A DNA stretch of 64,000 nt from Photobacterium frigidiphilum. Lineage in GTDB: Bacteria; Pseudomonadota; Gammaproteobacteria; Enterobacterales; Vibrionaceae. The notes beneath the pieces were generated by a model that was not told the origin of the DNA, ran no database searches, and saw only the letters and a list, made by a program, of their open reading frames with translations. Every line of letters begins with the position of its first letter. Position 1 is the stretch's first letter. The DNA lies in NCBI RefSeq assembly GCF_003025615.1, contig NZ_PYMJ01000010.1:62001-126000 (forward strand), written 5' to 3'. The translations under genes and the position numbers were made by a program. This document shows, in pieces, positions 51,658 to 61,487 of the stretch.

Positions 51658-53028
51658 ATGACAGCCTTAACGCTCACACTTAAAAACTGGCTGCTAAATC
51701 GAAACAGCATGATATTCATCGGAAATATCTTATTATTCTCAATCATGCTAAATACTCTACCTTTTGAAAGAGATGTTGTTATCGGGCTTTGTATACTGAC
51801 TTTTGTCGCGATACTTTGGCTTACCGAAGCTGTTCATGTCAGCATTACCGCGATTCTCGTTCCTGTACTTGCGGTAGGTTTTGGCATTTTTCAAACTCCC
51901 CAAGCATTAACCAACTTTTCAAATCCAATTATATTCTTATTTCTTGGTGGGTTTGCATTAGCCGCTGCACTTCATAAGCAAGAGCTTGATAAAGCCATTG
52001 CAGATAAAGTACTTATTCTGGCTAAAGGTAAAATGTCTGTTGCTGTCTTTATGCTTTTCGGTGTAACAGCTGGGCTTTCCATGTGGATCAGTAATACAGC
52101 CACAACAGCAATGATGTTACCGCTAGTATTAGGCGTGCTTAATAAAGTCAACGCCAAGAGTGAACGTGGCACTTACGTGTTCGTACTATTAGGCATCGCT
52201 TATTGTGCAAGTATTGGTGGTATTGCAACAGTTGTTGGTAGCCCACCAAACGCAATTGCTGCTGCTGAAGTTGGTTTAAGTTTTACTGAATGGATGGAAT
52301 TTGGTGTGCCAATCGCCATGATTCTACTTCCTATTACAGTGGCGCTACTTTATTTCATTTTAAAGCCAAACCTTTCGCATACATTTGAACTCGACCATAC
52401 ACCAGTAAAGTGGAATAACGGCAAACTGATTACACTCGCTATTTTTGCGCTTACTGTCTCTTTATGGATATTCAGTAAACCAGTCAATGCTTTCTTAGGT
52501 GGCTTTAGCAAGTTCGATACCTTAGTCGCTTTATTCGCAATCATTCTGCTTGGTGTATCACGTGTTGTTGAATGGAAAGATATCGAAAAGTCTACCGACT
52601 GGGGTGTGTTGATTCTGTTCGGTGGTGGTATTTGTCTAAGTAACGTACTGAAAGCAACAGGCACCAGTGTCTTCTTAGCGCATAGTCTTAGTGGTTTCCT
52701 TGAGCAAGCAGGCTTGTTCTTTACTATCTTAGTGATTGTAAGTTTCGTGGTATTCCTTACTGAATTTGCCAGTAACACCGCAAGTGCTGCACTGCTAGTG
52801 CCTGTTTTTGCTACGGTTGCAGAAGCGTTAGGTGTCTCACCTGTTATTCTTTCTGCGCTTATTGCCGTTGCCGCTTCATGTGCATTCATGTTGCCAGTCG
52901 CAACGCCACCGAATGCCATCGTCTTTGGTTCCGGGCATATTAAGCAAAGTGAGATGATGAAGGTGGGTATCTACTTGAACCTTGCCTGTATTGTTGCACT
53001 AACAACGTTTGCATGGTTGTTCTGGTAA
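51658..53028 (+). CDS. DASS-family (SLC13) sodium-coupled anion/dicarboxylate symporter
   Basis: The 456-residue protein has about eleven hydrophobic segments. Both substrate/sodium signatures of the divalent anion:sodium symporter family are visible: [14 protein letters not shown] near residue 142 and [16 protein letters not shown] near 370 (each with Ser-Asn-Thr), plus the family's [12 protein letters not shown] near the end. It probably imports a dicarboxylate or related anion with sodium. The start at 51658 follows GGAAGG by seven bases; an ATG five codons upstream has no such site. A role with the neighbouring malic enzyme (malate uptake) is possible but unproven. Confidence 0.9.
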   Translation: MTALTLTLKNWLLNRNSMIFIGNILLFSIMLNTLPFERDVVIGLCILTFVAILWLTEAVHVSITAILVPVLAVGFGIFQTPQALTNFSNPIIFLFLGGFALAAALHKQELDKAIADKVLILAKGKMSVAVFMLFGVTAGLSMWISNTATTAMMLPLVLGVLNKVNAKSERGTYVFVLLGIAYCASIGGIATVVGSPPNAIAAAEVGLSFTEWMEFGVPIAMILLPITVALLYFILKPNLSHTFELDHTPVKWNNGKLITLAIFALTVSLWIFSKPVNAFLGGFSKFDTLVALFAIILLGVSRVVEWKDIEKSTDWGVLILFGGGICLSNVLKATGTSVFLAHSLSGFLEQAGLFFTILVIVSFVVFLTEFASNTASAALLVPVFATVAEALGVSPVILSALIAVAASCAFMLPVATPPNAIVFGSGHIKQSEMMKVGIYLNLACIVALTTFAWLFW

Positions 53029-53075
53029 CAGTGATTTAAAGTGATTCTAAAATCATAATCAACTTCCCCCCCATT

Positions 53076-53105
53076 CAGGTGGTCTCATGAAGACCACCTT
53101 TTTTA
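53076..53105 (+). terminator. Rho-independent terminator after the symporter gene
   Basis: The stem AGGTGGTCT / AGACCACCT with a four-base loop is followed by TTTTTT. Confidence 0.88.
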
Positions 53106-53125
53106 TGGTTGTTACCGTCTGTATA

Positions 53126-54109
53126 TTACACAATTTCATCAGCAGGGAACCGAACACCAATAATCTCGCGAGCGCGTGTGATAATGGCACTCACAATACA
53201 TGTACGATCTAAACCTGAATGCATTGTTTGTTTTGTTTCGATAAGATCAGCGAAAACGCCAGCTTCATACTGCATAGTATTTTCACCTTGATCTTGTGAT
53301 AGCACAACAGCAGGCTCACCTTGACGTAATATAGACACCGTTTCACACTCTGAAATGCTTTCAATCAGAATTGATGCTTGCTCACCTTGCAGTTCGCTTG
53401 GCGCATAACCATTACTGACTTTAGAGTGAGATATGACAGCATCAAAATCATCATAATGCAGTACCAATGTGCCATGCGCATCAACCCCAGAATGTAATAA
53501 TACCCCTTGAGCCGTAAAGCTATTCGGTTCTCCGAATAAACCAATCGCAGCACTGAGTGGATAAATACCGATATCCATTAATGAACCATTTGAAAATTTC
53601 GGGTTAAATGTATTCGGGTTTTCACCGTTTAAAAACTTTTGGTAACGTGATGAATGCTGGCAATAGGTAAAGTGCACTTTTCGCAGTTTTCCAAGCTTAG
53701 GAAGTGCTTGCTGCAATATTTTAAAATTTGGGTTGTAAGTCGTTTTAAGAGCTTCAAAAAGCACAACGTCTTTTTCTTGCGCTAACGCAATCAACGATTC
53801 AATTTCATGGATATTCGATGCGAGCGGTTTTTCACCAATAACATGCTTACCATTTTCAATAAACAGTTTAGCTTGTGGGGCGTGAAGTGAGTTAGGGCTA
53901 GCAATATATACAGCATCAATCGTATCGCTTGCAGCCATTTCTTCTAGGCTATCAAAACTATGATCAACACTGAATTTAGCCGCAAATTCTTGTGCTCGAT
54001 CCATCTCTCGAGAATACACCCCGCTAAGCTGCATCTTTCCTGAAGCATGTGCCCCTTCGATAAATTTTTCAGTGATCCAATTTGTTCCAATTACACCAAA
54101 ACGCACCAT
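53126..54109 (-). CDS. Gfo/Idh/MocA-family NAD(P)-dependent oxidoreductase
   Basis: The 327-residue product has an N-terminal Rossmann fold (GVIGTNWITEKFIEGA), the family's EKPLAS motif near residue 95 (GKHVIGEKPLASN) and a C-terminal mixed sheet with DIGIYPLSAAIGLFG around residue 178, where Asp and Tyr are commonly catalytic. Members oxidise sugars, inositols or biliverdin-like substrates; the one here is unknown. GGAAG precedes the ATG. Single gene, convergent with the symporter. Confidence 0.92.
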   Translation of the reverse strand: MVRFGVIGTNWITEKFIEGAHASGKMQLSGVYSREMDRAQEFAAKFSVDHSFDSLEEMAASDTIDAVYIASPNSLHAPQAKLFIENGKHVIGEKPLASNIHEIESLIALAQEKDVVLFEALKTTYNPNFKILQQALPKLGKLRKVHFTYCQHSSRYQKFLNGENPNTFNPKFSNGSLMDIGIYPLSAAIGLFGEPNSFTAQGVLLHSGVDAHGTLVLHYDDFDAVISHSKVSNGYAPSELQGEQASILIESISECETVSILRQGEPAVVLSQDQGENTMQYEAGVFADLIETKQTMHSGLDRTCIVSAIITRAREIIGVRFPADEIV

Positions 54110-54359
54110 TATTCTTCCCTATACCTGTTTAAATCAATCATAGTTAACAGTTCTATTATCCACTTAACCAACTGAAGGTAAACATAAGCTTCTGCCTTGC
54201 ACTAATACGCGACTGACGTAGTATAGAAAATAATTCTGTACCCAATTGAAAATACGAGACCTCCACGATTCAATTCTTTAAACATTAAAATACGCCAACC
54301 ACTATTGATGCCGAACTATGCATGAATAAAGACAGGCCATTACGATAGCGAAGGGAACT

Positions 54360-55436
54360 ATGCTGCATTACGCTGAAATCACAGGCTGGGGAAAATGTTT
54401 ACCACCAGCAATACTCACCAATGATGAACTCAGTACATTTGTTGAAACATCCGATGAATGGATTAAAAGCCGTACAGGTATTGAATCTCGTCATATCAGC
54501 CATGTAAATACATCCGATCTTGCACATGTTGCTGGCGCACGGGCATTGGCAGCAGCAGGTATTGATGCCAACGAACTCGATTTAATCATTGTTGCTACTT
54601 GTTCACCTGACACTTTAATTCCCAATATTGCTTCTAAGGTTCAATTAGAACTCGGTGCTAGTAAAGCAGCCGCTTTTGATATGAATGCGGCATGTACTGG
54701 ATTTTTGTACGGATTAGAAACTGCGACGCGTATGATCCAAGCGGGTGCTTACCGTCACGCTTTAGTGATCGGCGCAGAACGTTTATCTTGGTATTTAGAC
54801 TGGAGCAAGCGCGATACCGCAGTTTTATTTGGTGATGGTGCTGGCGCTGTCGTGTTAAGTAAAACAGATAAGCCTGTCGGTGTACTTCAAGCACAATTAG
54901 GTTGTGACTCGAAAGGCCGTGATGTACTTGCCATACCTAAATTTGGTACAGCGATGGATCGTTACGACCCAAAATCAGGCCATTTTGCTTTTGATTTTGT
55001 TGGGCGTGATATTTTCCGAAGCGCCGTACGCGGTATGGGATCAGCGGCGAATACGGTGCTTAATCGTTCTGAACTAGACAGTAATGATATTGATGTTGTT
55101 ATCCCTCACCAGGCAAACAAACGTATTATTGAAGCATTGTGTGATCACGCAAAAATCCCATTAGATAAAGCGTTTATTAACATTCATAAATACGGTAATA
55201 CTTCTGCAGCAACCGTGCCTATTGCATTATGTGAAGCGGTTGAACAAGGTCGAATTCAAGCAGGAAGTAAAATACTTTCAGCGGCTTTTGGTGCAGGTTT
55301 AACTTGGGGAGCAACGTTTATTCAGTGGGGTGAGCGCACAACCGCTATTCATCAAACTGATATTGAATTGCCACCGTGTGAACATACTGCCAAAGAACTA
55401 TTAGCAAATGCAGTCTCTCACTCGACCAATCGATAA
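54360..55436 (+). CDS. 3-oxoacyl-ACP synthase III (FabH-like ketoacyl synthase)
   Basis: The 358-residue product has the FabH catalytic triad: Cys in [11 protein letters not shown] near residue 113, His in VIPHQANKR near 257 and Asn in HKYGNTSAA near 287. The opening [12 protein letters not shown] is typical of FabH. It should condense acyl-CoA with malonyl-ACP. It stands alone, away from the fab cluster, and is longer than E. coli FabH (317) mainly by a C-terminal tail of about 35 residues, so it is likely a second FabH-type enzyme (FabH2/FabY-like starter selection). GAAGGGA precedes the ATG. Confidence 0.9.
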   Translation: MLHYAEITGWGKCLPPAILTNDELSTFVETSDEWIKSRTGIESRHISHVNTSDLAHVAGARALAAAGIDANELDLIIVATCSPDTLIPNIASKVQLELGASKAAAFDMNAACTGFLYGLETATRMIQAGAYRHALVIGAERLSWYLDWSKRDTAVLFGDGAGAVVLSKTDKPVGVLQAQLGCDSKGRDVLAIPKFGTAMDRYDPKSGHFAFDFVGRDIFRSAVRGMGSAANTVLNRSELDSNDIDVVIPHQANKRIIEALCDHAKIPLDKAFINIHKYGNTSAATVPIALCEAVEQGRIQAGSKILSAAFGAGLTWGATFIQWGERTTAIHQTDIELPPCEHTAKELLANAVSHSTNR

Positions 55437-55659
55437 ATGGTCTGATTTTAATTACATAAACCGGGTTCAGTAACTGACTCCGGTTTATGTCAGACTTACA
55501 GGATCGTTCTTTCGGTAGTCCCGTCTCATATCCCCCCTTTTTATACTCTCAATTATAACGGTAGCGAATAGACATACGCCCTCGTATTTGCACAGAAAAG
55601 CTTTTTATTCATAAGCGTAATTACGGGTGAAATAGTGCTGGTATCTCAGTTTAAGTAGG

Positions 55660-55795
55660 CATAGAATGCCCCTGTTTGGGGAGTAGTCACCAATTGTTCG
55701 TCTGTCGTCATCACGAAGCCCCATGCTTCCGGCAGCCGAGAATGGATTTGTTTCTGTAAAACAGTAAGCACCATTTTGACGAGACCAACGCCATT
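55660..55795 (+). ncRNA. yybP-ykoY manganese riboswitch in the alx leader
   Basis: The leader contains the diagnostic blocks of the manganese-sensing yybP-ykoY aptamer in order: TTTGGGGAGTAG (55675-55686), CGTCATCACG (55706-55715) and a following CCGGCAGCCGAG part. The same motif precedes alx in E. coli. The aptamer binds Mn2+ where the GGGGAGTAG and GTCATCA loops meet. Exact 5' and 3' ends are approximate; I did not fold it. Confidence 0.88.
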
Positions 55796-55827
55796 ATTCA
55801 CTGCACGTTTTGTGTAGTGTTTTTAAT

Positions 55828-55885
55828 GCGCGGAAGGTCATTAGTCACGTCTAATATCCATACCCTTCCGCGTTCGCTTGGAAGG
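55828..55885 (+). promoter_or_regulatory. Expression platform that can expose or hide the alx ribosome binding site
   Basis: GGAAGG occurs twice, at 55832-55837 and at 55880-55885, the second being the alx ribosome binding site. Between them CCTTCC (55864-55869) can pair with either; the upstream pairing extends to CGCGGAAGG / CCTTCCGCG. Pairing upstream would free the ribosome binding site, pairing downstream would mask it. Confidence 0.6.
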
Positions 55886-55894
55886 ATAAAAACT

Positions 55895-56848
55895 ATGAGC
55901 CTTTTTAGTTATGAAGGTTTCGCTATATTAACAGTACTTATGCTAGCGCTGGATTTGTATCAAACTCGCGGTGGTAAAGTTACTATCAAAAAAGCCGCTA
56001 TCTGGAGCCTTTTCTGGGTCGCACTTGCATTACTTTTCAATGTTGTTATCTATTTATACTGGCCATTAATGGCACCAGAAAGTAGCTATACAAATGGTCA
56101 AGCTGCCACTGCATTCTTAACAGGTTACTTACTTGAAAAGTCATTAAGTGTTGATAATCTATTTGTTTTTGCCCTTATATTTGGTCAATTTTCTGTACCT
56201 GCACATTTACGCCCTCGCGTACTGATGCTAGGTGTTGTTGGTGCTCTGATTCTGCGTGGCATAATGATCGCTGTTGGCGCTCAGCTTCTTAGTGAGTACC
56301 ACTGGGTTCTATATATCTTCGCAGCTTTTCTTCTATATACAGGTTACAAGTTATGGAAAGAAGGTGAAGAGGAACCCGAAGACTTTTCTAACAGCTTGCC
56401 AGTACGCTTAGTGAAACGGTTCTTCCGGGTAAGTGATGAATATCAAGGCAACAAAATGCTGGTGAAAGACAGCAAAGGCTGGATAGCGACACCACTCATG
56501 ATAGTGGTTGCCGTTATTGCATTAACTGATGTTATGTTTGCACTCGATTCGATTCCTGCCATCTTTGCAGTCACTCAAGAACCGTTTTTAGTCTTTACCG
56601 CTAACGTATTCGCATTATTAGGCTTACGTTCGTTGTATTTCGTGTTGGAAGGTATGCTGACTCGCTTCTGTTACCTACGTGTAGCACTGGCATTTATTCT
56701 TAGCTTCATTGGTATCAAGATGCTATTAATGGAAACTGTATGGGCAATTCCTACCCCAGTATCTTTAGCAGTGATTGCACTGAGTATTACAACGGCTATT
56801 GTGGCGTCACTTTGGAAAACTCGTGATCAAGTTGAACAAACACAATAA
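55895..56848 (+). CDS. alx: Alx, TerC-family membrane protein (manganese-linked exporter)
   Basis: The 317-residue product (E. coli Alx, 321) has about nine hydrophobic spans and the TerC hallmarks: EKSLSVDNLFVFALIF near residue 83, RVLMLGVVGALILRG near 107 and DVMFALDSIPAIFAVT near 210, whose acidic residues are thought to bind metal. Alx is controlled by manganese and alkaline pH in E. coli and is proposed to export Mn2+. The start at 55895 has GGAAGG nine bases upstream; the frame is open for 26 more codons, but those lie inside the riboswitch leader. Confidence 0.94.
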   Translation: MSLFSYEGFAILTVLMLALDLYQTRGGKVTIKKAAIWSLFWVALALLFNVVIYLYWPLMAPESSYTNGQAATAFLTGYLLEKSLSVDNLFVFALIFGQFSVPAHLRPRVLMLGVVGALILRGIMIAVGAQLLSEYHWVLYIFAAFLLYTGYKLWKEGEEEPEDFSNSLPVRLVKRFFRVSDEYQGNKMLVKDSKGWIATPLMIVVAVIALTDVMFALDSIPAIFAVTQEPFLVFTANVFALLGLRSLYFVLEGMLTRFCYLRVALAFILSFIGIKMLLMETVWAIPTPVSLAVIALSITTAIVASLWKTRDQVEQTQ

Positions 56849-56886
56849 TAAGATATGTTCTTGATGTAAAAGTTACATTAATACCT

Positions 56887-56918
56887 AAAAAGGCTTGTCG
56901 GTTGGCAAGCCTTTTTTA
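56887..56918 (+). terminator. Rho-independent terminator after alx
   Basis: AAAAGGCTTG and CAAGCCTTTT form a perfect stem around TCGGTTGG, followed by TTTAT. Confidence 0.87.
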
Positions 56919-57287
56919 TAAGCAGACAGACGTATAACTAGACAAACAAAGATTGTTATAAACCCACTATCACACATTCAAGTCACTCTTTAGCACTTAA
57001 ATCATTATCCCTTTGAAATACAAGGTATAGTAATCCGCTCAGATTGTAAGCAAATGTACAGGCATATTTTTATTCTTGAAATTATAAATAGATCAATATC
57101 TATATTTTTATTACATAAAGGATGCCCTGTAAGCATTTAGTGTAATATTTCACATTGAAATCAGCGTTTTCATGGCTGAGGATACATGAGTTTATTATTG
57201 TCATTTTAGTCAGCTACACCTTGGTGATACTCATTCATATTAATTGGTTAGGTCTTTCTTGCTGAAAATGGCATAAAGGTACGAGTT
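56919..57287. other. Intergenic region before the chemoreceptor gene
   Basis: An AT-rich stretch of 370 bases without a gene. I looked for a FliA (sigma-28) promoter of the TAAAG-N15-GCCGATAA type and did not find a convincing one. Confidence 0.4.
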
Positions 57288-58853
57288 ATGAAAAAAATAA
57301 TATTATTTGTTGTCTGTCTAATGTTTGCAATTGCTGCAATAACAAGTGTTACTTCAACTTCTTATATATCTCATCAAGAAATTGACAAGATCATTTTAAA
57401 AAAATCTCAGGCACAAGCTGAGTTGTTAGCTAAAAATGTCGAATATATATTGAGTACATCTCAGAAGCCTTTAGATGATTTACAAGACTTGGTTCAATCA
57501 CTCAAAACTCGTTCAGATATTAGCTATGCCATCGTAATTAACAAAGATGTTAAAGCAATTGCTCATAGTGATATTGAGAAATTAAACAAAATCTATAATG
57601 ATAACTATACCGTTGATGGAGCCACTAAAGGAAAAGCACAACATTCAAAGTGGTATGCAGATATACAGGATGTTTGGGTGTACGACATTTTGACGCCTGT
57701 TTATGTTGATGGCAAATTGTACGGTACTTTCGATGTCGGTATTCCTATCACTGAAGTCAGTGAAGCGGCGAAAGGCATTGTAATGACTCAGTTAATCGCC
57801 ATCTTAGCTATCTTCTCTATCTGTGGCTGTATACTTATGTGGCTACTAGGCAAACTCTTAAGACCGCTTTCCGGATTACAGCATGCCTTAGAAAACATAT
57901 CTAAAGGCGATGGCGATCTTACTATTCGACTGCCCGTACGTGGCAACGATGAGATCGCCCATATTTCTACTGCCTTCAATATCTTTGTGGGCAAAATCAA
58001 TGAAATTATTGGTCAAGTAGTCAATACAGGGACAGAGCTAGGTCACTCTGCAACAGAGCTTCATAGCCAATCTCAGAAAGCACTATCACGAGGTCACGAA
58101 CAAAGCGAACAGTCTTTATTAGTCGTGACTTCGATGAATGAAATGATCGCAACAATTGGTGAAATTTCTCAAAATGCAGCCAGTGCCGCAGAATCTGCAG
58201 AGAACGCCAACGTCGAAACTCAGGAAGGACAAAAAATCTTGCAGGAAGCAACCAGTAGCATTACTGATCTGGCTTCTCAAATGAACAGTATGTCAGAGGT
58301 GATTACTTCCCTAGCTGATAGAACACAATCCATAGGGTCTATTCTTGACGTTATTCGAGGTATTTCAGACCAAACTAACCTATTGGCGTTAAATGCGGCT
58401 ATTGAGGCTGCACGAGCTGGTGAAGCCGGTCGTGGTTTTGCAGTCGTTGCCGATGAAGTCAGAAACCTTGCGACCAAGACGTCTCAGTCAACCAATGAAA
58501 TTCAAAATATGATTGACCAGCTACAGAATGAAGCCAAAAATGCTGTTAATGCGATGGACAGTAGCAAATCATTAACCATAGAAGGTTCTTTAGCAACTGA
58601 AAAAGCTCAGCAAGCCCTTGAACAAATTTCAGCACAGATCATGACGATACTTGATATGAATACGCAAGTTGCTACTGCTACTGAGGAGCAATCTAGCGTT
58701 GCCAATGAAATCAACCTCAACATGGACACTGTGGATAGTTCGGTAAAAGTTGGCCTAACGGCTAGTCAAGAGTTGGAAAGATCAAGCCAGAACTTATCTG
58801 AGCTTGCTCAGACGCTCGATCATCATGTTGGCTCTTTTAAAATTAGCCACTAA
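57288..58853 (+). CDS. Methyl-accepting chemotaxis protein
   Basis: The 521-residue protein has a first membrane span at about residues 4-22, a periplasmic sensor of roughly 140 residues (single Cache-like), a second span at about 168-190, a HAMP domain ([16 protein letters not shown]) and a cytoplasmic signalling domain with the highly conserved hairpin tip ([20 protein letters not shown] near residue 375), which binds CheA and CheW. It lacks a C-terminal CheR-tethering pentapeptide. The ligand is unknown. It is a single gene with a weak ribosome binding site. Confidence 0.95.
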   Translation: MKKIILFVVCLMFAIAAITSVTSTSYISHQEIDKIILKKSQAQAELLAKNVEYILSTSQKPLDDLQDLVQSLKTRSDISYAIVINKDVKAIAHSDIEKLNKIYNDNYTVDGATKGKAQHSKWYADIQDVWVYDILTPVYVDGKLYGTFDVGIPITEVSEAAKGIVMTQLIAILAIFSICGCILMWLLGKLLRPLSGLQHALENISKGDGDLTIRLPVRGNDEIAHISTAFNIFVGKINEIIGQVVNTGTELGHSATELHSQSQKALSRGHEQSEQSLLVVTSMNEMIATIGEISQNAASAAESAENANVETQEGQKILQEATSSITDLASQMNSMSEVITSLADRTQSIGSILDVIRGISDQTNLLALNAAIEAARAGEAGRGFAVVADEVRNLATKTSQSTNEIQNMIDQLQNEAKNAVNAMDSSKSLTIEGSLATEKAQQALEQISAQIMTILDMNTQVATATEEQSSVANEINLNMDTVDSSVKVGLTASQELERSSQNLSELAQTLDHHVGSFKISH

Positions 58854-58871
58854 CATGTAGAGCCTTTTAAT

Positions 58872-58900
58872 TAGCCCCTTTTTTATTAGGGGCTTTATTA
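58872..58900 (+). terminator. Rho-independent terminator after the chemoreceptor gene
   Basis: AGCCCC and GGGGCT pair around a T-rich nine-base loop, followed by TTATTATA. Confidence 0.75.
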
Positions 58901-58935
58901 TATTCACAAGACAACAGAAATAACTCTGAATCCTA

Positions 58936-58984
58936 CATCTTGCATCTTGCATCTTGCATCTTGCATCTTGCATCTTGCATCTTG
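58936..58984. repeat. Tandem heptamer repeat, seven copies of CATCTTG
   Basis: Seven exact copies of CATCTTG (49 bases) lie between the chemoreceptor terminator and the 3' end of the L,D-transpeptidase gene. The array is in non-coding DNA; a frame that reads through it on the minus strand (repeating KMQDAR-like residues) has no support as a gene. Confidence 0.9.
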
Positions 58985-59004
58985 AGCTAGCTTGGGTATA
59001 CACC

Positions 59005-60741
59005 CTATCTACGATAGTTTTTCATAGATATAAATTGAGAATCGATCGCTTCTTTTTGCGGGCTATCATACCCGTAAATATCTTCACGCATTTGTAGGGT
59101 GTTCTTTTCATCAACCCACGCAGTAAGATAAACAAAATCGACACCTAAACGCTGAGACAGCCTAACCGTATCTAAATCGCCATCTTTCAACATTGTATTA
59201 AACGGTTCAATATTCTTACGTTTTTGAAAGTCGATAATAAAATTGGCTAAATCATACGCTTTTTCGACACGCACACACCCAGAGCTTAAATTCCGCTTTG
59301 TTTTATTAAACAAGCCTCTTGCGGGGGTGTCATGTAAATATATCGAGTAATCATTTGGCATTAAAAATTTAACGCGACCTAAAGAATTACTTGGACCAGG
59401 CCCTTGCTGAAACTCATGGGGGAACGTTTTAGGATTTACACTAGACCAATCTATTTGATCTGCCGGAATTTCAGTACGATCACGCCAGCTATTCAATATA
59501 CGCATATTATGCGCAGTTAAGTAATCACGAGAATGCTTCACTTTAGGAATAACATCTTTTCGTTTAATCGTTTCAGGTACATTCCATGTTGGATTTACCA
59601 CCATGGTATTTATTGCTGATGAGAACAAGTTAGTTGGACGGCTTGTTCGGCCAACAATCACTTTGGATTCAAAAATCACATTACCTTGTTCAAAAATTTT
59701 CAGCATATAATCAGGAATGTTCACCCAGATATGCGGCTGGTTATCAATCACATTGATATTTCGAAAGCGCTGTATATTTACAGCGACTCGACGCGCAATA
59801 TCAGTATACGGCATCACTAACTGGGCTGTTGTTGCTGCACCGATAATGCCATCATCAGCTAACCCATTACGTCGTTGAAAGCGCTTAATCGCTTCTAGCA
59901 TTGTGCCACTGTTGGTTATTGTTGGCATTTGTGTAATGAACGTGTACTCAGCTTCCGTCATGTCATTTAAATCGAATAGCACCTTAGCAAGCTCTTTACC
60001 TGCAACAATAGTATCACCTTTGCGGATAAGCCCTTTCAGGTCTGAGTGCGTCAAACTGTGGGGCGGCAATTGCTGTAATGTTTCAATCACAGACATGCTT
60101 TGCTCAAAGGGAATATTGGCGGGACGAGTAAGTGTCAATTTATCCATTGTTATCGGAAAATAATGCTGTGCACCAAATGAACTCGGCTGTACCGAAAAAT
60201 TAACGGGGTCCAATGTAAACAAGGTAGTTCTATTACGCTGAATCGTATTCAAATACGTGCGGTAAACAAAGTAACTATCTGTGGCAAGTAAATCGTATGC
60301 TCGCTGATCATTATATTTATCAAGCCTATACAGCTCACCTAAACGCACTTCAAGCCCTGTAACCATTCCTGTATCAACAACGGATTTTAACTGTAATTCA
60401 AACTCTCGTCGTTGCACGGGATTTTGCCACAGTGGATAAAAATGATTATCCGCATAGGCTTGCTCTGCCAACATCTTAAAGCACACTGTTGAACCCGAAT
60501 TAGGGCATAGCTGTCGACTGCTATTTACCGTAATCGCATCAAGATAAGACCAATCAACATGGCTTGTGGGTAAATTAGCATTAATCGGCGCGAGTGGTTT
60601 TACTGAAAAGTCAGGGGTATCTATCAACGAGCGATCTGAAAAAACACCCGACTCTACCGCAAAGGCACTACTAGAAATAAAAAAAGATAACGCAACAAGA
60701 GTGCTGAAACGTTGAATAACAATTCGCTTATGATTAAACAT
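59005..60741 (-). CDS. ldtD: L,D-transpeptidase, YcbB/LdtD type
   Basis: The 578-residue product has a signal peptide (about residues 1-28), a substrate-capping N-terminal region, a peptidoglycan-binding helical domain (IKRFQRRNGLADDGIIGAAT near residue 285) and a YkuD catalytic domain. The active site is HDTPARGLFNKTKRNLSSG followed by CVR, with His about 17 residues before the Ser-Ser-Gly-Cys (near residue 489). It makes 3-3 cross-links in the periplasm. Length is close to E. coli LdtD (615). Terminates next to the heptamer repeat; no terminator hairpin is obvious on this strand. Confidence 0.94.
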   Translation of the reverse strand: MFNHKRIVIQRFSTLVALSFFISSSAFAVESGVFSDRSLIDTPDFSVKPLAPINANLPTSHVDWSYLDAITVNSSRQLCPNSGSTVCFKMLAEQAYADNHFYPLWQNPVQRREFELQLKSVVDTGMVTGLEVRLGELYRLDKYNDQRAYDLLATDSYFVYRTYLNTIQRNRTTLFTLDPVNFSVQPSSFGAQHYFPITMDKLTLTRPANIPFEQSMSVIETLQQLPPHSLTHSDLKGLIRKGDTIVAGKELAKVLFDLNDMTEAEYTFITQMPTITNSGTMLEAIKRFQRRNGLADDGIIGAATTAQLVMPYTDIARRVAVNIQRFRNINVIDNQPHIWVNIPDYMLKIFEQGNVIFESKVIVGRTSRPTNLFSSAINTMVVNPTWNVPETIKRKDVIPKVKHSRDYLTAHNMRILNSWRDRTEIPADQIDWSSVNPKTFPHEFQQGPGPSNSLGRVKFLMPNDYSIYLHDTPARGLFNKTKRNLSSGCVRVEKAYDLANFIIDFQKRKNIEPFNTMLKDGDLDTVRLSQRLGVDFVYLTAWVDEKNTLQMREDIYGYDSPQKEAIDSQFISMKNYRR

Positions 60742-61093
60742 CGTTATAGCGTTCCTTATTGTTTAAAAATAGATAAATGCCAATCAGTGACACAAAGTAC
60801 ATCAAGCAGTAATACAAGCTTGAGCCAACTTCGCTCATCACTAAATAATGTTCATACTCTTATATTTAGACAAAAAAACACCATTCATACAATTTAACGT
60901 CTCTATTTTTAATTATTAATTATCTCAACTAATGTTTACTAAACATCTCAACCTGATCAAAAAGACATTTAAGACACTGATTAAAATCAATAAAAACATT
61001 AAATCTCATTTCTTAATATGCCTTTATTTTGACGCCTAGATAAAATGCCTAATTTGGTATTTTATCTATTACTCCCACAAGACAGTGCTCTTA
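60742..61093. other. AT-rich intergenic region
   Basis: Between ldtD and the lipoprotein gene, both leftward. It holds the ldtD promoter; no gene or structured RNA is recognised. Confidence 0.35.
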
Positions 61094-61345
61094 TTATTTC
61101 TGATTTTCACGAAAATAAACCCATTGCTCGACAGTTGTTCCATCAGATAACTGGCAATACCCTACGCTATTACCCTCTGTATCTTTTTCCATCACAAGCT
61201 TACCTCCCTGCTCTGTACAGAAAACAGAAGCAGGATTAGCCATACCAATAGGCTTTACTGGCTCTGGTTCTTTTGTTGAACACGCCGATAAAAATGACGC
61301 AGCTGTCACTACACCAAATAATACCGCCACTTTCTTTGAAATCAT
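61094..61345 (-). CDS. DUF333-domain lipoprotein
   Basis: The 83-residue product starts with a lipoprotein signal peptide ending in a lipobox (FLSAC, lipidated Cys at about residue 22) and has a DUF333 domain: GMANPASVFCTEQGGKL, GYCQLSDGT and VEQWVYFRE. DUF333 proteins are small periplasmic or outer-membrane lipoproteins, once annotated as haemolysins; function unknown. The start at 61345 follows GGAG by seven bases; an ATG four codons earlier overlaps that ribosome binding site. There is no Asp after the lipid cysteine, so it is probably sorted to the outer membrane. Confidence 0.87.
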   Translation of the reverse strand: MISKKVAVLFGVVTAASFLSACSTKEPEPVKPIGMANPASVFCTEQGGKLVMEKDTEGNSVGYCQLSDGTTVEQWVYFRENQK

Positions 61346-61487
61346 TTTATTCTCCATATAACAAAATAGACGTGATCGACAACAGCCGATTTCTCAAATG
61401 GAAATATACACCTTTATATTTTTCACTTCTGGAAACTTATTGTTCACGCTACATTCATATCCATACAGTTTAAATGGATATATTGTG

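Noticed and set aside
56919-57287. Flagellar sigma factor promoter for the chemoreceptor
   Set aside because: TAAAG occurs but no GCCGATAA-like element lies at the required distance.
58794-59003. A 69-codon frame through the heptamer repeats
   Set aside because: It exists only because the 7-base unit is open in that direction, and it overlaps the chemoreceptor gene end.
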